This document shows, piece by piece, positions 44,601 through 55,395 of a stretch of 64,000 bases of DNA. How positions within the stretch are numbered: position 1 is the first letter of the stretch; the number at the start of each line of letters is the position of its first letter. Under the pieces are notes generated by a model. It searched no databases. It was not told the DNA's origin and worked only from the letters and a program-made list of their open reading frames with translations. A program made the position numbers and the translations under genes. The stretch covers positions 2,666,001 through 2,730,000 of the forward strand of contig MSED01000001.1 in NCBI GenBank assembly GCA_002099365.1, written 5' to 3'. The stretch comes from Phialophora verrucosa. Its lineage: Eukaryota > Ascomycota > Eurotiomycetes > Chaetothyriales > Herpotrichiellaceae.

Positions 44601-47600
44601 GGAAGCTGCCGGCAATTCCAGACGTTCCATGCTGAAATGGGGAAGCAGAGGCCTTGTCTGCCTTCTAATAACAGGCAAGTTTCATCCTTCTGTGGCTGTC
44701 ATGCATGCTTGGAAGTTGTTATCCGCGAAGCTTTTGCTTCCCAAACCTTGCGCCGTGCTTCCGGGACGCATGGCAAACCCAAATGTGGTTTATGCAAGGC
44801 AAGCATTCTCCCTACCTTAGAGCTAGCTCATGAGCGGTCACTCTTCAACATGTCCTGAACATATACCGACTTGGGAAAGTCTTCCTCTCTGGCCCATGCA
44901 AGGAATGTTGCAACATACACCCAGTCAAATGTGCTGGACATTTAGCTTCCCCGACGCGGCTCACAGATCAGCGCTTACGTGACCAGCACATGTCGTTGCA
45001 GCCGGATATTCAACCCTAGCCCAAGGCTATGATAGTCAATCGTCGCATCTTGATCGTCATGCCTTTGGACTGTGGTTTTTCGTGGAGCTTGCGGCAGCTT
45101 CCTTCCTCGACTTCTACGGGTACGCCTGATTAGGCAGGCCTGCATCAACCTATGCAGGGCTCAGTTAGCGGGTGTGCTCGCTCTGAATAGACAAAGATGG
45201 CATCGATGGATGGCCGTGCAAGCTTCCTAAGTGGTCGGCTCCCCACAGATCGATGATACCAGTAGGATCAACTGGGCCCTCCGATTGCCAACCCGCATTC
45301 CTATCGAGGAACTGCGACGAATGATGACTGTAGCTTCCCTTAGCTTAATCCTTCCTCACGCACGATGATACCGATTGTGAGCGACCGTGTGAGTCAATGT
45401 GCAATACACTGTACATGAGAGCCTTGCAGCTCAGCTCCAGCTCCAGCTCCATTTCAACAGCCTGGTATCGAAGAATATCCCGCTTTTGGGTTGGGCCTCA
45501 AATGCTCCAGATGCGGCAACGGCTAAGGACCCTCGATGGGGCGGTGAATCCTCCAATGGGCAGCGTACATCGGCTGATACAGCGGCAAACAAGCAGGACA
45601 TTTGGAATCCCGGAGCAGGACGCATGCCAGATCAGACGTGAGGGGCGCACAAGCATCCAAGCTGTCCAAACTGCGGCAACGTCGTCGACGCAACCCATTT
45701 GTGATGAGCCTAACGTTGCTCGCACATTCTGCAACTTGTTTGATTCATCACACGTGCTCCGGCCACGCACCACGGAGATAGATGTTCTCGGCAGGCTCCA
45801 TCTTCGAGCTGGTCGCAGGCACATCTACCGTCGAGCCTTCTCGGGTAGACGGGCGTGGTATTCAAGTGTCCGTGATCGTGCCCTCGCCCAATTACCAGGC
45901 CCAGACGGCGGAGAGTATACCCGTTCTGCATTGGTTGACGGCGCTATTACTCGTCATGCATGCCTTGCGGAGCGGGAGCTCCAGGCACCATTTTCCCAAC
46001 ATGTTACACGGCGCGGTATCCACAAGCTTCCCAGGAGCAGCAGTCCACTGGAACTCCAGAATGATCGACTCGGGAACTAGAGGCGACTCCGGAATGGAGC
46101 TGCGGTTGCAGGACCGTCGTGCAGTAGTGCAGGTGCCGGTTACGAAGCAGAGGGGTGGCAAGAGGGATTGACCAGAACTGGTAAACAAGGCGACGAGGTC
46201 AGCATGACACGATGATGATGGCTGCTTCGGTGCGAGGCAATGTAGAGCGACCCGGGGGATCGGGGCCCGAGCACAGGCTGAGGTTGGGAATCTCAGTCAT
46301 GCGGACTGGGATGGGATGTAGACGGAAGGGGAGAGAGAGTACGAGGACCGAGTACATAATCTCATCGGAGAATAATGCGAGAGTGATGACTGATGTGAGG
46401 CGAGGAGGGTGAGAGCCGGCACAATGAAAAGACTCGCAGCCGTTGTAAAGACCGAAACACCGTCATGCCGTACTGCCGATACGGTGACCGCCGTTACGAG
46501 GCTGTTACCGTCTCAGTCTCAGCCTTGCAACCGATTTTGGCCCCGGCTAGGCTGAGATCAGAGTTGCCACATGGCTCGTGGAAGCAGTGGAAGCCTCATC
46601 GCGTTCGGGTCTCCCCTGGATGACTGGGTCAATCTTTGTCCCGCCGCTGGGCAGTTTGTGGTTAGGAAGAGCAAGGGGGGGGGTGTCTCCAGTAGCGAGA
46701 AATTGGCCGTCGCAGGCCTTCGGGCTCTCGGGGACCAGTGTGGGTGACCAAGACAAAGCCCGCGTATTGCCATTGGACTGCCGGCGAACACCCTCCCAAA
46801 AGAGTCATACCACGCCGCCTGGCTTACGGAAGGATTGAGTCAGCTTTTGTCTTTGCTGGAGCTTTCCTGGTTTTCTGCTTGCTGAGGAACAACTTCCTCG
46901 GCCTCGCATTTGTCGGGCGCTCTCCACCTCCTGGTTCGGGAGCGCAGTCCCCTGTCCACTCTACCCAGGCGACCAAGCGGAACAGAACGAGGTAAGCACA
47001 CGGCTTTAAGGACCAAAGTGCGGACTGGAAGAGGATGCAAGGTGCGCGCCATCAGTATTCGTTGATGCGGCAGCCGAGTGGTCGATTCGAGTCAGCACCC
47101 GGACCTTACGTTGCGACGAGACATGAGCTTCCTTTTCCTCGCTTCGGAATCCGGCTCGAACTGGTCAAGTACCCAGTATTTGGAAATTGCCAGCCCTCTT
47201 CTTCCATGCTTACGTATCCAACTTGGTTCCGGCGAGATGGCGCAGTACGAGTCAAGCTGGAGAGGTGTTTCGAGGACCGGAAAAGGAAGTCTACTGTCGA
47301 GATAGGACAAGACTCCTCGACAGCTGGCACGCACAGTTCTTGGCCTTCCCCCCGTTAGGATCCGGAGGAAGATGAAGCAGAACCACTCATGGCTCCATCG
47401 CAACATCGACTGTGGATTCAGATTTCACGCTGGGGCCGACAGCCTCGGAGCACCGCGCAAGGCTTTCTGTGATATGGCCTAAGGCATTCCTCAAAGAGAG
47501 ACCTTTCGAGCGCAACGGATCCGCTGTCTCCATCGATCGGCTTTTGCGCCACGCTTCTCTTAGACAGCCATGAAACTACGAGTAGTAGCGTACTGGTTAC

Positions 47601-48495
47601 AAGTACTGTAAGATCTTATTAAGAAGTTTTACAACTCCTTTAAATGGAAATCCTGGCGTCGACCTATAACTGGCTCGCTTAACAAGGAGGGGAGGGTTCG
47701 AAACATGCCAGCTATGTTTACTCGTACGAGTACAGGGCACGGACAGTCAGCGTTCTGGTCAACAACGAGGGTGAGGATTCCGGCGTGTCACTTGACGGCC
47801 TGCCCGAGATCGGCAGATTCGCGACGATCCTAAGACAACATCATCAAGAGACGATCATAGCAATAAACAGCATACACTCCGATCCAATGAGCGACGAGTG
47901 GCCAGTTCAACAATTGCCTGCTTGAGTAGTGGTATTCGGATTAGTCTCCCTTAGTGATATGAAACTGTTTACCTGGGAGATTCAACGTGAGATTTCATCA
48001 TCATCCGGTCAAAGCCTTCACGTCGTTGCACGCCGTGGACAGTCTGCCTGGATGCGCATGATCATCGAAGGACGCAGTTCGATCGGGCCAAGGCTGAACG
48101 AAATTCGCCTCGGACGCCTGATCGCAAGGCTGGACGACCTTCAGGCTGCCAACACCCTTCATAGCTTCGCGGACCTTGCGGCGAACAAGCTTCTCCGACT
48201 CGGCTTGATGTCGCCCCATGGGAGCCAATTTGCAACCGGGCCACCCGTAGTGTGCACCAAGTAAAGAGGACAGCGCCGCCACTTGTCCAAGCGCAGCGTT
48301 TTTCCAGTCCGCAAGGCGGGATCCTTGGACCATGACACCTGGATGCGGAGCTCTCGGTACTGGTCGTACTCGTAGTGTGATGGTCGCTGGGACCGGTGAT
48401 AGGGTAATCCAAGCACCACAGTATCATGCTGGTATGCTGAGCATCGAAGATCGATGGCCGCATTGCAAGCAGATACCAAGCCCGAAGAGTGGTGG

Positions 48496-50917
48496 TCATC
48501 CTCCGAACGCGAATAACGATGGTGCGATTGAGTTCCCGAGGTCATGTTCCTGCGACGTGTAAGCGACCGTGACCCAAGACTAGGGGCCAACTGGAGTTCT
48601 GGTTACCTTGATGTAATCACCTCCTTTCTCCATGTACTCGGCATGCGTAACACTGGCCCCCTGGCGGTCAACTTGGTCTGCCGAACTCCACCAGGAAGCT
48701 GCTCCTTTCCACGCATCGAGGATGGGGTCAGTCGCTTTGCGGACATTGACCGTGAAGTCAGAAGGCATCGTCGCTATGAGCTCCTGCCTCAGTCGTTGCT
48801 CGAAGGTCGTAAACATAGTATTTCCGCCGGTGAGAAAGACATCCTTCAGCAGTGCCTGTTGTTGGTCAAAGTCGGCAAATCGACCCATAACAATACCTTC
48901 GATGATTTCAACAAGGCCAGCTTGGTCGACTCCGGCAATACCTGGCTGGAATACCACCTCCGGTACCCTGATGCGTTCGACATTCAGATGAATCTGATTG
49001 CCTTCTCGCTGACTTTCTGGATCCGCAGGCCTTGCACCTCGTAGGAAGGCGTGCAATACGCTCTTTGTCCAGTCGTTCTGCGCTTCGATGGTGTCCTTTT
49101 CTGAAAAATTTGGATCATATTGCAGGAGTTCGCTCTCCAAAGCCTTCAGAGCGCTAAGGGGGTCTTCTTCTGGCTCCTCGTCGTCGCTTGCTGGTTCGGT
49201 GGCGACCGTCCGATAGACTCCCCAGTCTTCATCGTTGGCTCCAAAGTCGTCATCATAATCCCCTCCCCCTCTGCGCTTTCGCTTTGGACCATCTGAAGCA
49301 AGGTTGGCCAAAGTCTTCATCCGCATCTGAGACGCAATGCCTTTGCGATTACTGGAATCTGCTTTTTGCCTTGCTTGCTCCTTTATCTTTGCCAGTAATG
49401 ACAGTCGTTGTTCTCGCCGTCCTGCGAGCCACTCGTCAAACCGATTCTCGCGCGTCTCGCGGTCCTTTCTCTCTTCTTCTGCCACCCGTGCCCTCTCTCG
49501 TTCTTTTTCCTGTTTGGCTCTGATCCTTGCTTCGACGCCGGACTTCATGAGTCTCTGGTGTCTCTTCTGCTTGATGCCCTCTTCATCCAGTTGGTCGTCA
49601 GGGACGTCGAGAAGCGGAAATTTCGTCAGCTGTTCTTCGAGGTTCTCTTCCTCCTCTGGAGCACCCAACTCTCTATTCCTGGATTTACTGATTGACTTAT
49701 CCAGGTCACGGACAATCCTCTCTAGCGCAGCCTCATCCTTCAGCTCTTCGTCATCCAGGATCCGTCGCTGTTCCTTCTTGGTCGGTGCGTTGATGTAGTC
49801 ATTGTGCAAATTCTGATAGTATTCCAACTGCTGTTCTTTCTTGATGAGCTTCTCAAGACGCATTTTGGCCGCTTGTTCTTGAAGGCGCCGTCCGGACTCC
49901 TTTTTCCGCTCCGCTATCCTGGCAAGCTCTTCGGCCGATTTCTCGACAACTACTTGCTCTGTGAAAGGATACTGGATGAGGATATCTCGCTCTTCTTCGA
50001 GACCCGACCAATCCAGATATGTGGACAATTCTGTCGCGTAATCCGTCGACAGATAGCAATATTGCTTGATGTAGGTCTCCATCTGCTCGATCGTCATCCT
50101 ACCAGGGAATATGGGATATTTCAAGCGCAATAGCTTTAACAAGAATTCTTGTGCCTGCGAGCCTCCCCAATTCAATCTTGCGCACATTTGCATCTGAGGT
50201 TTTCGGTTCAAGACAGGGATGATGTGCGTCGAGGTATGGGATGAAGAAACAATGAGCCCAGACTGGCCTTTGTTTTGTCGATAGGAGAACAAACTGTCAA
50301 TACCATAGGTGACACTCGGTGCACCGTAGCATTCAAAAAGCATTTCGTTCATCATTCTCCTGCTGTGGCCCAGATTCGCGACAGGCTCCGTGACGACCAA
50401 AGGCCTGCCCACACTGCCTTCTCCGTTCACACCCAGCTTCAGGAATATGTAGTCGTAGACGCCTTCTAGGATGTCCCAGTTTGTCGGGATGCTGGTGTGC
50501 TGTTCAAACGCCTGTCTGATCTGGCCACGCGTTGTAGCGTCTGCGTAGGCATCGTAGCCTACAAATGCGCAGTATTTATTAAACTTTCGATCCTTGAACT
50601 TGGCCATGATCGGAGGAACGAGGAATCGGGGGCTTTTATCGAAGGAGAAGCCGGCCTTGATAGTGCTGGCGCCTTTGTAGAGAACGTCAACGTCCGTATA
50701 ATACCTGGCCAAGTGTATGCTTACCATTGTCAATAACAATTGCGCTTTCCGATGGGGTCCCGGCACTCTGTTGATATCCATCAGGCTTGGGAGGCTGCCA
50801 CCCTTTGAACGGGAAATCTGGAGCAGCATAGATCCGCGGCTGGGATAGCTGGGACTCTGGAGGAGGTGTAGGGAGTCGACGCTCCGCCGTGATGCGGGTG
50901 GTTGATGTTATGGTCAT
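48496..50917 (-). CDS. ARP5: actin-related protein 5, INO80 complex subunit (3 exons)
   Basis: Arp5 works with Ies6 as a module of the INO80 chromatin remodeller and couples ATP hydrolysis to nucleosome sliding. Exons 50725-50917, 48607-50672 and 48496-48549 (minus) give 770 residues. The first intron (52 bp, donor GTAAGC) interrupts the phosphate-1 loop of the actin fold: IVIDNG joins to ASTIKAGFSFD. Arp5 features follow: PPIMAKFKDRKFNKYCAFVG, LVVTEPVANLGHSRRMMNEM, CYGAPSVTYGIDSLFSYRQN, then a long charged coiled insertion (about residues 300-560) absent from actin, and the closing actin half with VFLTGGNTMFTTFEQRLRQE. The 57-bp last intron (donor GTAACC) adds the conserved end EHDLGN; the tail SIAPSLFAFGG is less usual. 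The Met at 50917 is chosen because the preceding in-frame residues do not look coding. Confidence 0.93.
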
Positions 50918-51538
50918 CTTGCCATGTCCATTGCAAAGAGCTATCGACGTCAGATCCCTAAGTCGGGGAGGTATCGAGAAAAGCTGATTTAGGCTGTCGT
51001 CGTTGACCAAAGCGTCGCGCAATCACTCAGAAAAAGTTGGTGTGGTTGTGTCACTTGTCGCAACGAAAGGGAGATGTGTAGGAGGAATTAAATTTAGTTG
51101 GAGAGCGCGTCAAATGCGGAGTGTCCAAGCCGCGTCGGGCAGTGCAGAACCTCAGAATACACTGAACTCCTCGGCTGAAAGAGCTGGAGAGAGGCAGCTG
51201 CAATTCGTACCAAAGTTCGTAGCATTCAAATGCATCACGAGGATAGGGATTTCTGGGTTTCTACACTTCTAATAACGCGCAGCCCACCATGGCATCCTGA
51301 GGTTTCTATCTGTCTATGCCGAAGTGGGTTCTATCGAACAACCATCGCCGAAGGAAGAAACAACTGAGAAGTCACCTTAAGAGTCGTCTAAATTGATGAC
51401 ATTTCCGTCTTGTGTCCCTTCGGACAGTCCGCCTTCGTACGTTCAAGCCCGTCACCAAGGCGTCCACTTTGGTTCAAGCCTGTGTTGCAAGCTGCTGGCT
51501 GTCAAAGCTCTTCTTCCCTCGAGCGAACCACTCTATAT
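50918..51538. other. ARP5 promoter and DAD4 3' flank
   Basis: This is 621 bp between the ARP5 start and the DAD4 stop (both minus strand). No gene was recognised; it should contain the ARP5 promoter. Confidence 0.5.
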
Positions 51539-51962
51539 TCATAGCGGATCTTTCAAGTTCTCCGTTGCTGGAATGGATTAACACTGTTGTCCAGCTGATG
51601 GTGGAGTCTGTCTGTACCTTCAAGGTGGAAAAGCACGTTCGACTGGTAATTCTTGAACATCTGAGCGACCAGCTCGACATTCATGTTCTGGATGTTGACC
51701 TCCTGCATGTAATACTTGAGGCTTGCTTCCAAGCACTATGCTGATGGGGCTCTGACCTGTAAGTTTCTGTTCATCATCATCACGGCTTCATTTAGTTTCT
51801 CCTGGGCATGCGATCAGTCTGAGCTGAGGTGAAAGACGCGGCCAAAGCATACGATGTTGGTTATAATTCGCGACAGCAGAAGGGTCTGCTGCTGTTCGTG
51901 GGGGCTTTCCTGGAGCGAATACTTAGTCTACATCTGTCACGATAGCAATCCAGACTTACCAT
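51539..51962 (-). CDS. DAD4: DASH/Dam1 complex subunit Dad4 (5 tiny exons)
   Basis: Dad4 is a subunit of the fungal DASH ring that couples kinetochores to microtubule plus ends. On the minus strand the exons are 51960-51962, 51853-51909, 51757-51801, 51618-51702 and 51539-51567, giving 72 residues, the same length as budding yeast Dad4. Exon 1 is only the ATG, directly followed by GTAAGT. The product reads MESPHEQQQTLLLSRIITNI, EKLNEAVMMMNRNLQ, EVNIQNMNVELVAQMFKNYQ, SNVLFHLEATENLKDPL. Every junction is in frame, the introns are 50-54 bp, and donors are GTAAGT, GTATGC, GTCAGA and GTACAG. Splicing the last intron turns an aberrant tail into the family-typical LEATENLKDPL ending. The match to Dad4 is very strong although no exon exceeds 85 nt. 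Confidence 0.93.
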
Positions 51963-52562
51963 TATGCCGGGGATTTATGGATGACAACAGAGCGATTACT
52001 GCTAAAGTGTTCAATGGGCGACGCGTTTCGTGTTGGCGAGCTGCGTGCCAAGACTCGCTCGGGACATACGCGGCAGCCAGTTGCTTCTACCTTTACCCAT
52101 CACCCGTCTTTCCTTGACTTGCGATATACGACGCTCCCGGCATCTTGCACGCCTTTCTAATATTTCACATAGCCCTTTGCTGCATCGGGCTGAGACGCGT
52201 GCTGATTAATACAGTATTTGAGAAGAACTTTCCCTAGCCTAGCCAGCAAAGGAGTAAGAACCCTCTTCTCACGATCTATGCGCGTCTATGCGCGCATCCG
52301 CGTTCGTCCATCAAAGCGTATAGAAACCTTCTCCCGAATTGGAGACGACGGCCTCGGCTCGGCGATCTTGACCGATGCGATTGCATCATATCGACAGAAC
52401 ATTAAATGCCTCTCCACGTTGAAGTGAACATAAGTCTGAGTATCATGAGCGTTCGTTCTGACAAGGCTCATTGCTTCTTGCTTTTCTGATCTTAACCACG
52501 TCTTTCATACGATCGAGAACGTAGATTCTCTATTAGCGAAGGAAGTTCGGCCAGTTCGCGAC
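51963..52562. promoter_or_regulatory. divergent promoter DAD4 / NmrA-like gene
   Basis: This 600-bp interval lies between divergent start codons. It holds two ACGCGT sites (52021-52026 and 52195-52200), both nearer to DAD4. Confidence 0.5.
52021..52026. promoter_or_regulatory. candidate MluI cell-cycle box near DAD4
   Basis: The site reads ACGCGTTT, identical over 8 bp to the sites upstream of the AMS2-like gene and RPA3/CUL4, and lies 59 bp from the DAD4 ATG. That is close enough that it could be in the 5' UTR. A second ACGCGT is at 52195-52200. Confidence 0.35.
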
Positions 52563-53641
52563 ATGTCTCACGCAGGCTCTTTGCCGTGTAAGAAGCTATT
52601 GATCTTTGGGGCCACCGGGCTGATTGGGAGCCGAATCACCCGCGAGATAGTTCGAAATAAGTCAAATTTCGACAGGATAGCTATCTTCACCTCTCCTGGC
52701 ACCTACGAATCCAAGGCAAGCGAGATTCAGAAATTGAAGGATGAAGGAGTGGACGTCATAGTGGGAGATGTGACCAACCCTGAGGATGTCAAAAAGGCCT
52801 ACCAAGGTGAGATCGGCGACAGGGATCCTGCTGTCCGTGTACTAAAGCACCTAGACATCGATACCGTGATATCTGCTGTTGGCAGAAATGTGATCGAACA
52901 CCAGGTTGAACTGATCCGCCTAGCCAACGAAAGTCCCTCCGTCCACAGGTTCTTCCCGTCAGAGTATGGAACTGATGTTGAGTACGGCCCGGCTTCGGCC
53001 AATGAAAAACCTCACCAGAAGAAGCTGAAGGTGAGAGCGGCATTGCGAGCTGCCGACAAGCTGGATTACACTTGCGTTGTAGTCGGACCTTACGCCGATG
53101 GTGAGCCGGGCCTTTACTTCGGCGCGAACAAGGCCGTCAAGGAAGCCGGAACTTTTGATGTGAAGAACAAAGAAGCTGTTTTGATCGGAGACGGGAACTT
53201 CAAGATCAGCTTTACTACGATGAAGGAGTGAGTATCGCGCATCTCTTTAGACCCCTTCCGGACCTCTAAAATAACACTTTCTCCAGTGTCGGCAAGCTCG
53301 TCGTCTTGGCCTTAACACATCCAGAGGCAAGCCGGAACAAGGAGCTACGTGTCAACTCATTTACAACCACCGACTCGGAGATACTGAAGGAATTCGAGAA
53401 ACAGACTGGTGGCCAACCATGGAAAGTGAGCTACACGAGCCTCGACACCCTCAAGAAGCTTGAGAAAGAAGCATGGGAAGCCGAAAAGCCGTACGCCACG
53501 GTGTTTACATTAAGAAGAATCTGGGCGGAGGGTGGGACCCTATATGAGAAGCGAGACAACCATCTTATCGAGGGTGAAGACGTGGTGGAGACATTAGCGG
53601 ATGCTGTCGCCGAAGCGATCAAAGTCCAAACGTCAACATGA
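52563..53641 (+). CDS. NmrA-like / isoflavone-reductase-type NAD(P)-binding protein
   Basis: This is an atypical short-chain dehydrogenase of the NmrA/isoflavone-reductase-like group; the substrate or sensor role is unknown. Exons 52563-53227 and 53287-53641 give 339 residues. The Rossmann loop is GATGLIG (residues 16-22), preceded by a beta strand KKLLIF. Further family features are VDVIVGDVTNPEDV, DTVISAVGRN and HRFFPSEYGTDVEYG, the last typical of isoflavone-reductase-like proteins. The 59-bp intron (donor GTGAGT, CCAG acceptor) joins TTMKD to VGKLVVLALTHPEASRNKEL. No signal peptide or membrane segment. The 3' neighbour is an unrelated sulfotransferase-like gene. Confidence 0.88.
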
Positions 53642-54266
53642 TGAACGGCGATAGCAGAGCGAGAACCACGCCTTTGAAGAAGAGCTTCCCAATGAAGGAA
53701 TCTCGAACATTTCCATCCTTGCTATTCGGTATACCTCCCATGCCGGCACGAACTCGGGGCTATCTGATGATGCCAGCTGAATATATCATGTGCTGCCGCC
53801 GTGTCATCCTAGATGCGAACTCACCAGTAGGCAGACTCCTAAATAGAATCGATGCGTGTTCTGTCGCCTACCTCAATAAAAAGAACCCAGATGAGTAACG
53901 CAAACAGAAGGCCCAGGTCCATTTTCCACACCTGCCCGTTCTTCACTCACCTGTGGCCAATACCATACCAACAGACCTGCGGGGCTTTCGTTGTGCTTTC
54001 CCGCTTATGCAAACTAACTGCCGCTGGGCACCCTGACCAAGTAATCACACATCGGAAAGAGGGAGGTCGATCGATGCCGAAAGCTGCTGATGCAGCTCCG
54101 TGACAATGCACGCCATGGGACTAGTCCATGCTGGTAAATGATTGTTGCAGACTCAGAACCGCAAGGCTAGCAATTCTTTCTGGAGATGGAAAAAGAGCCA
54201 TGACGCACAGTAGCTTGAGCATCAGGCAGACTTACCCTCTCCCAGTAATCTCCTATCTGCCATGAG
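53642..54266. other. gene-free region
   Basis: This is 625 bp between the NmrA-like stop and the sulfotransferase-like start (both plus). An 86-codon open frame (53638-53898) overlaps the NmrA stop and is not protein-like. Presumed 3' UTR and promoter. Confidence 0.45.
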
Positions 54267-55079
54267 ATGGGGCAAGAAGCCTCCAAGCCGGATCCGAATG
54301 CGCAGCTCCTGGTGATCGGATGTGGAATGTCCCGCACAGGTACCGCATCCTTTAGCGAAGCACTAAAGATACTGCTCGGAGGCCCAGTGTACCATGGAGG
54401 AAGTCAGCTGGTCGGCGCGGGTGAGAAGCACATGCGTGACTGGACTGAATTGTGCAAGCACACACCCATCAAGAACGAGGAGGATAGGAAAGTCGTACTC
54501 GAAGGCCTCAAATCAATGGTGGCAGGCTACACAGCCGTGACGGACTTACCTCCCATCCTATTCACTGAGGAGCTGGTCGAACTCTTTCCCAACGCCCATG
54601 TCATCTGCACCACCCGGGATCCAGAAGCCTGGTGGAACAGCGTGCGTGCGATCACCTCCAAGACAGATACCGAAGAGCGAGATGAGACCATTCTTCGCTT
54701 CGTGCTAGCGCTGCTTCCAACAATGAGATATTGGCACACTTTCAACGTAGCACTGAAGAAAGGCCGCATGGGAGAGCTGTATTACTCCTCAGGGCACCAG
54801 CATCCGCATGCAGGACAGTATCAAGAGCATATGGAGTACGTGACGAGAGTCGTGCCTCCAGAGAGACTGAAGTTTTATGATGTGAAGGACGGGTGGGAGC
54901 CGCTGTGCAAGATCTTGGATTATGAAGTACCTGATGTCCCTTTCCCGCGCGTTAATGATGCGCAGGCGACGGAAGCGATTGTCATGACACAGATCCGACG
55001 AGGTATCATGGCATGGGTTGGAGTCGGCTTGAGTGTCGGATTGTTAACTTTTCTGGCTGCACGGAGATGGCAAAGGTGA
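54267..55079 (+). CDS. Sulfotransfer_4-family protein with C-terminal membrane anchor
   Basis: This is a P-loop sulfotransferase-like protein of the type widespread in fungi (Sulfotransfer_4 group); no substrate is established. The single exon gives 270 residues. The PAPS-binding-type loop is CGMSRTGTASF near residues 19-29, and the later conserved segment VICTTRDPEAWWNSV is typical of the family. The C-terminus ends in a hydrophobic helix (GIMAWVGVGLSVGLLTFLAA) followed by RRWQR, a tail-anchor-like arrangement. The N-terminus MGQEASKP fits an N-myristoylation site (Gly2, Ser6, Lys7). An out-of-frame ATG begins five bases upstream of the chosen start. The chosen start is favoured because it opens the long frame and gives the MGxxxS pattern. 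Confidence 0.85.
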   Translation: MGQEASKPDPNAQLLVIGCGMSRTGTASFSEALKILLGGPVYHGGSQLVGAGEKHMRDWTELCKHTPIKNEEDRKVVLEGLKSMVAGYTAVTDLPPILFTEELVELFPNAHVICTTRDPEAWWNSVRAITSKTDTEERDETILRFVLALLPTMRYWHTFNVALKKGRMGELYYSSGHQHPHAGQYQEHMEYVTRVVPPERLKFYDVKDGWEPLCKILDYEVPDVPFPRVNDAQATEAIVMTQIRRGIMAWVGVGLSVGLLTFLAARRWQR

Positions 55080-55395
55080 CAGATAATAGTGCTCAGCTCG
55101 TAGTGAGCTCATCTACGGATGTCACAAACGATAATGCCCCCTTGATAATAGGATTGAACAAAGTCCCAAACTGAAACTCGAAGGATGAAGTGTGTTTGGG
55201 GCAGTTGACCTAATATGCAGATCGCGGTTCCCTTCCTCGGGTTCTGGGCATCGACGGGCCTTTGTTTTCACCCTCGCCTGTGATTCTTCATATTCCATGC
55301 ATATCAACTCGGGTTGAGATCTCACACTCGCAAAGACCGCCCACAGGACATTGGCACCGATCACAACTCAATTCCCAACCCTGTGAGCGCTCAAA
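55080..55395. other. short intergenic region upstream of IES6
   Basis: This is 316 bp holding the sulfotransferase-like 3' flank and the IES6 promoter. Nothing else was recognised. Confidence 0.5.

Larger units (their letters stand above)
36421..48495. other. 12.1-kb gene-free region downstream of kapC
   Basis: Between the kapC stop and the ARP5 stop there is no open frame that I can connect to a protein family on either strand. Frames of 70-227 codons occur on both strands throughout, as expected for GC-balanced non-coding DNA. I looked for spliced genes by conserved peptides and found none. Short simple repeats and repeated ACATATGTACA palindromes (41005-41016, 41146-41157) occur near 40.8-41.7 kb. 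There is no transposase, reverse transcriptase, LTR or clear tRNA. Nature unknown. Confidence 0.45.

Noticed and set aside
45397..46080. 227-codon plus-strand open frame in the 12-kb gene-free region
   Set aside because: It is rich in Arg/Ser/Thr with no recognisable motif, no good start context and no plausible exon partners.
47640..47720. GGTTCGAA box suggesting a tRNA T-arm
   Set aside because: Flanking bases do not form the T-stem or acceptor stem, and no matching A box is present. A similar GGATTCGATTCC at about 32353 also fails stem and loop lengths.
48001..48333. 110-codon minus-strand open frame just downstream of ARP5
   Set aside because: The N-terminal half looks slightly protein-like, but it lies where the ARP5 3' UTR is expected and matches no family I know.
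36421..48495. Transposon or RIP-degenerate repeat as explanation for the gene-free block
   Set aside because: No AT-rich bias, terminal repeats, transposase or reverse-transcriptase peptides are visible. A computed RIP index would be needed to exclude it fully.
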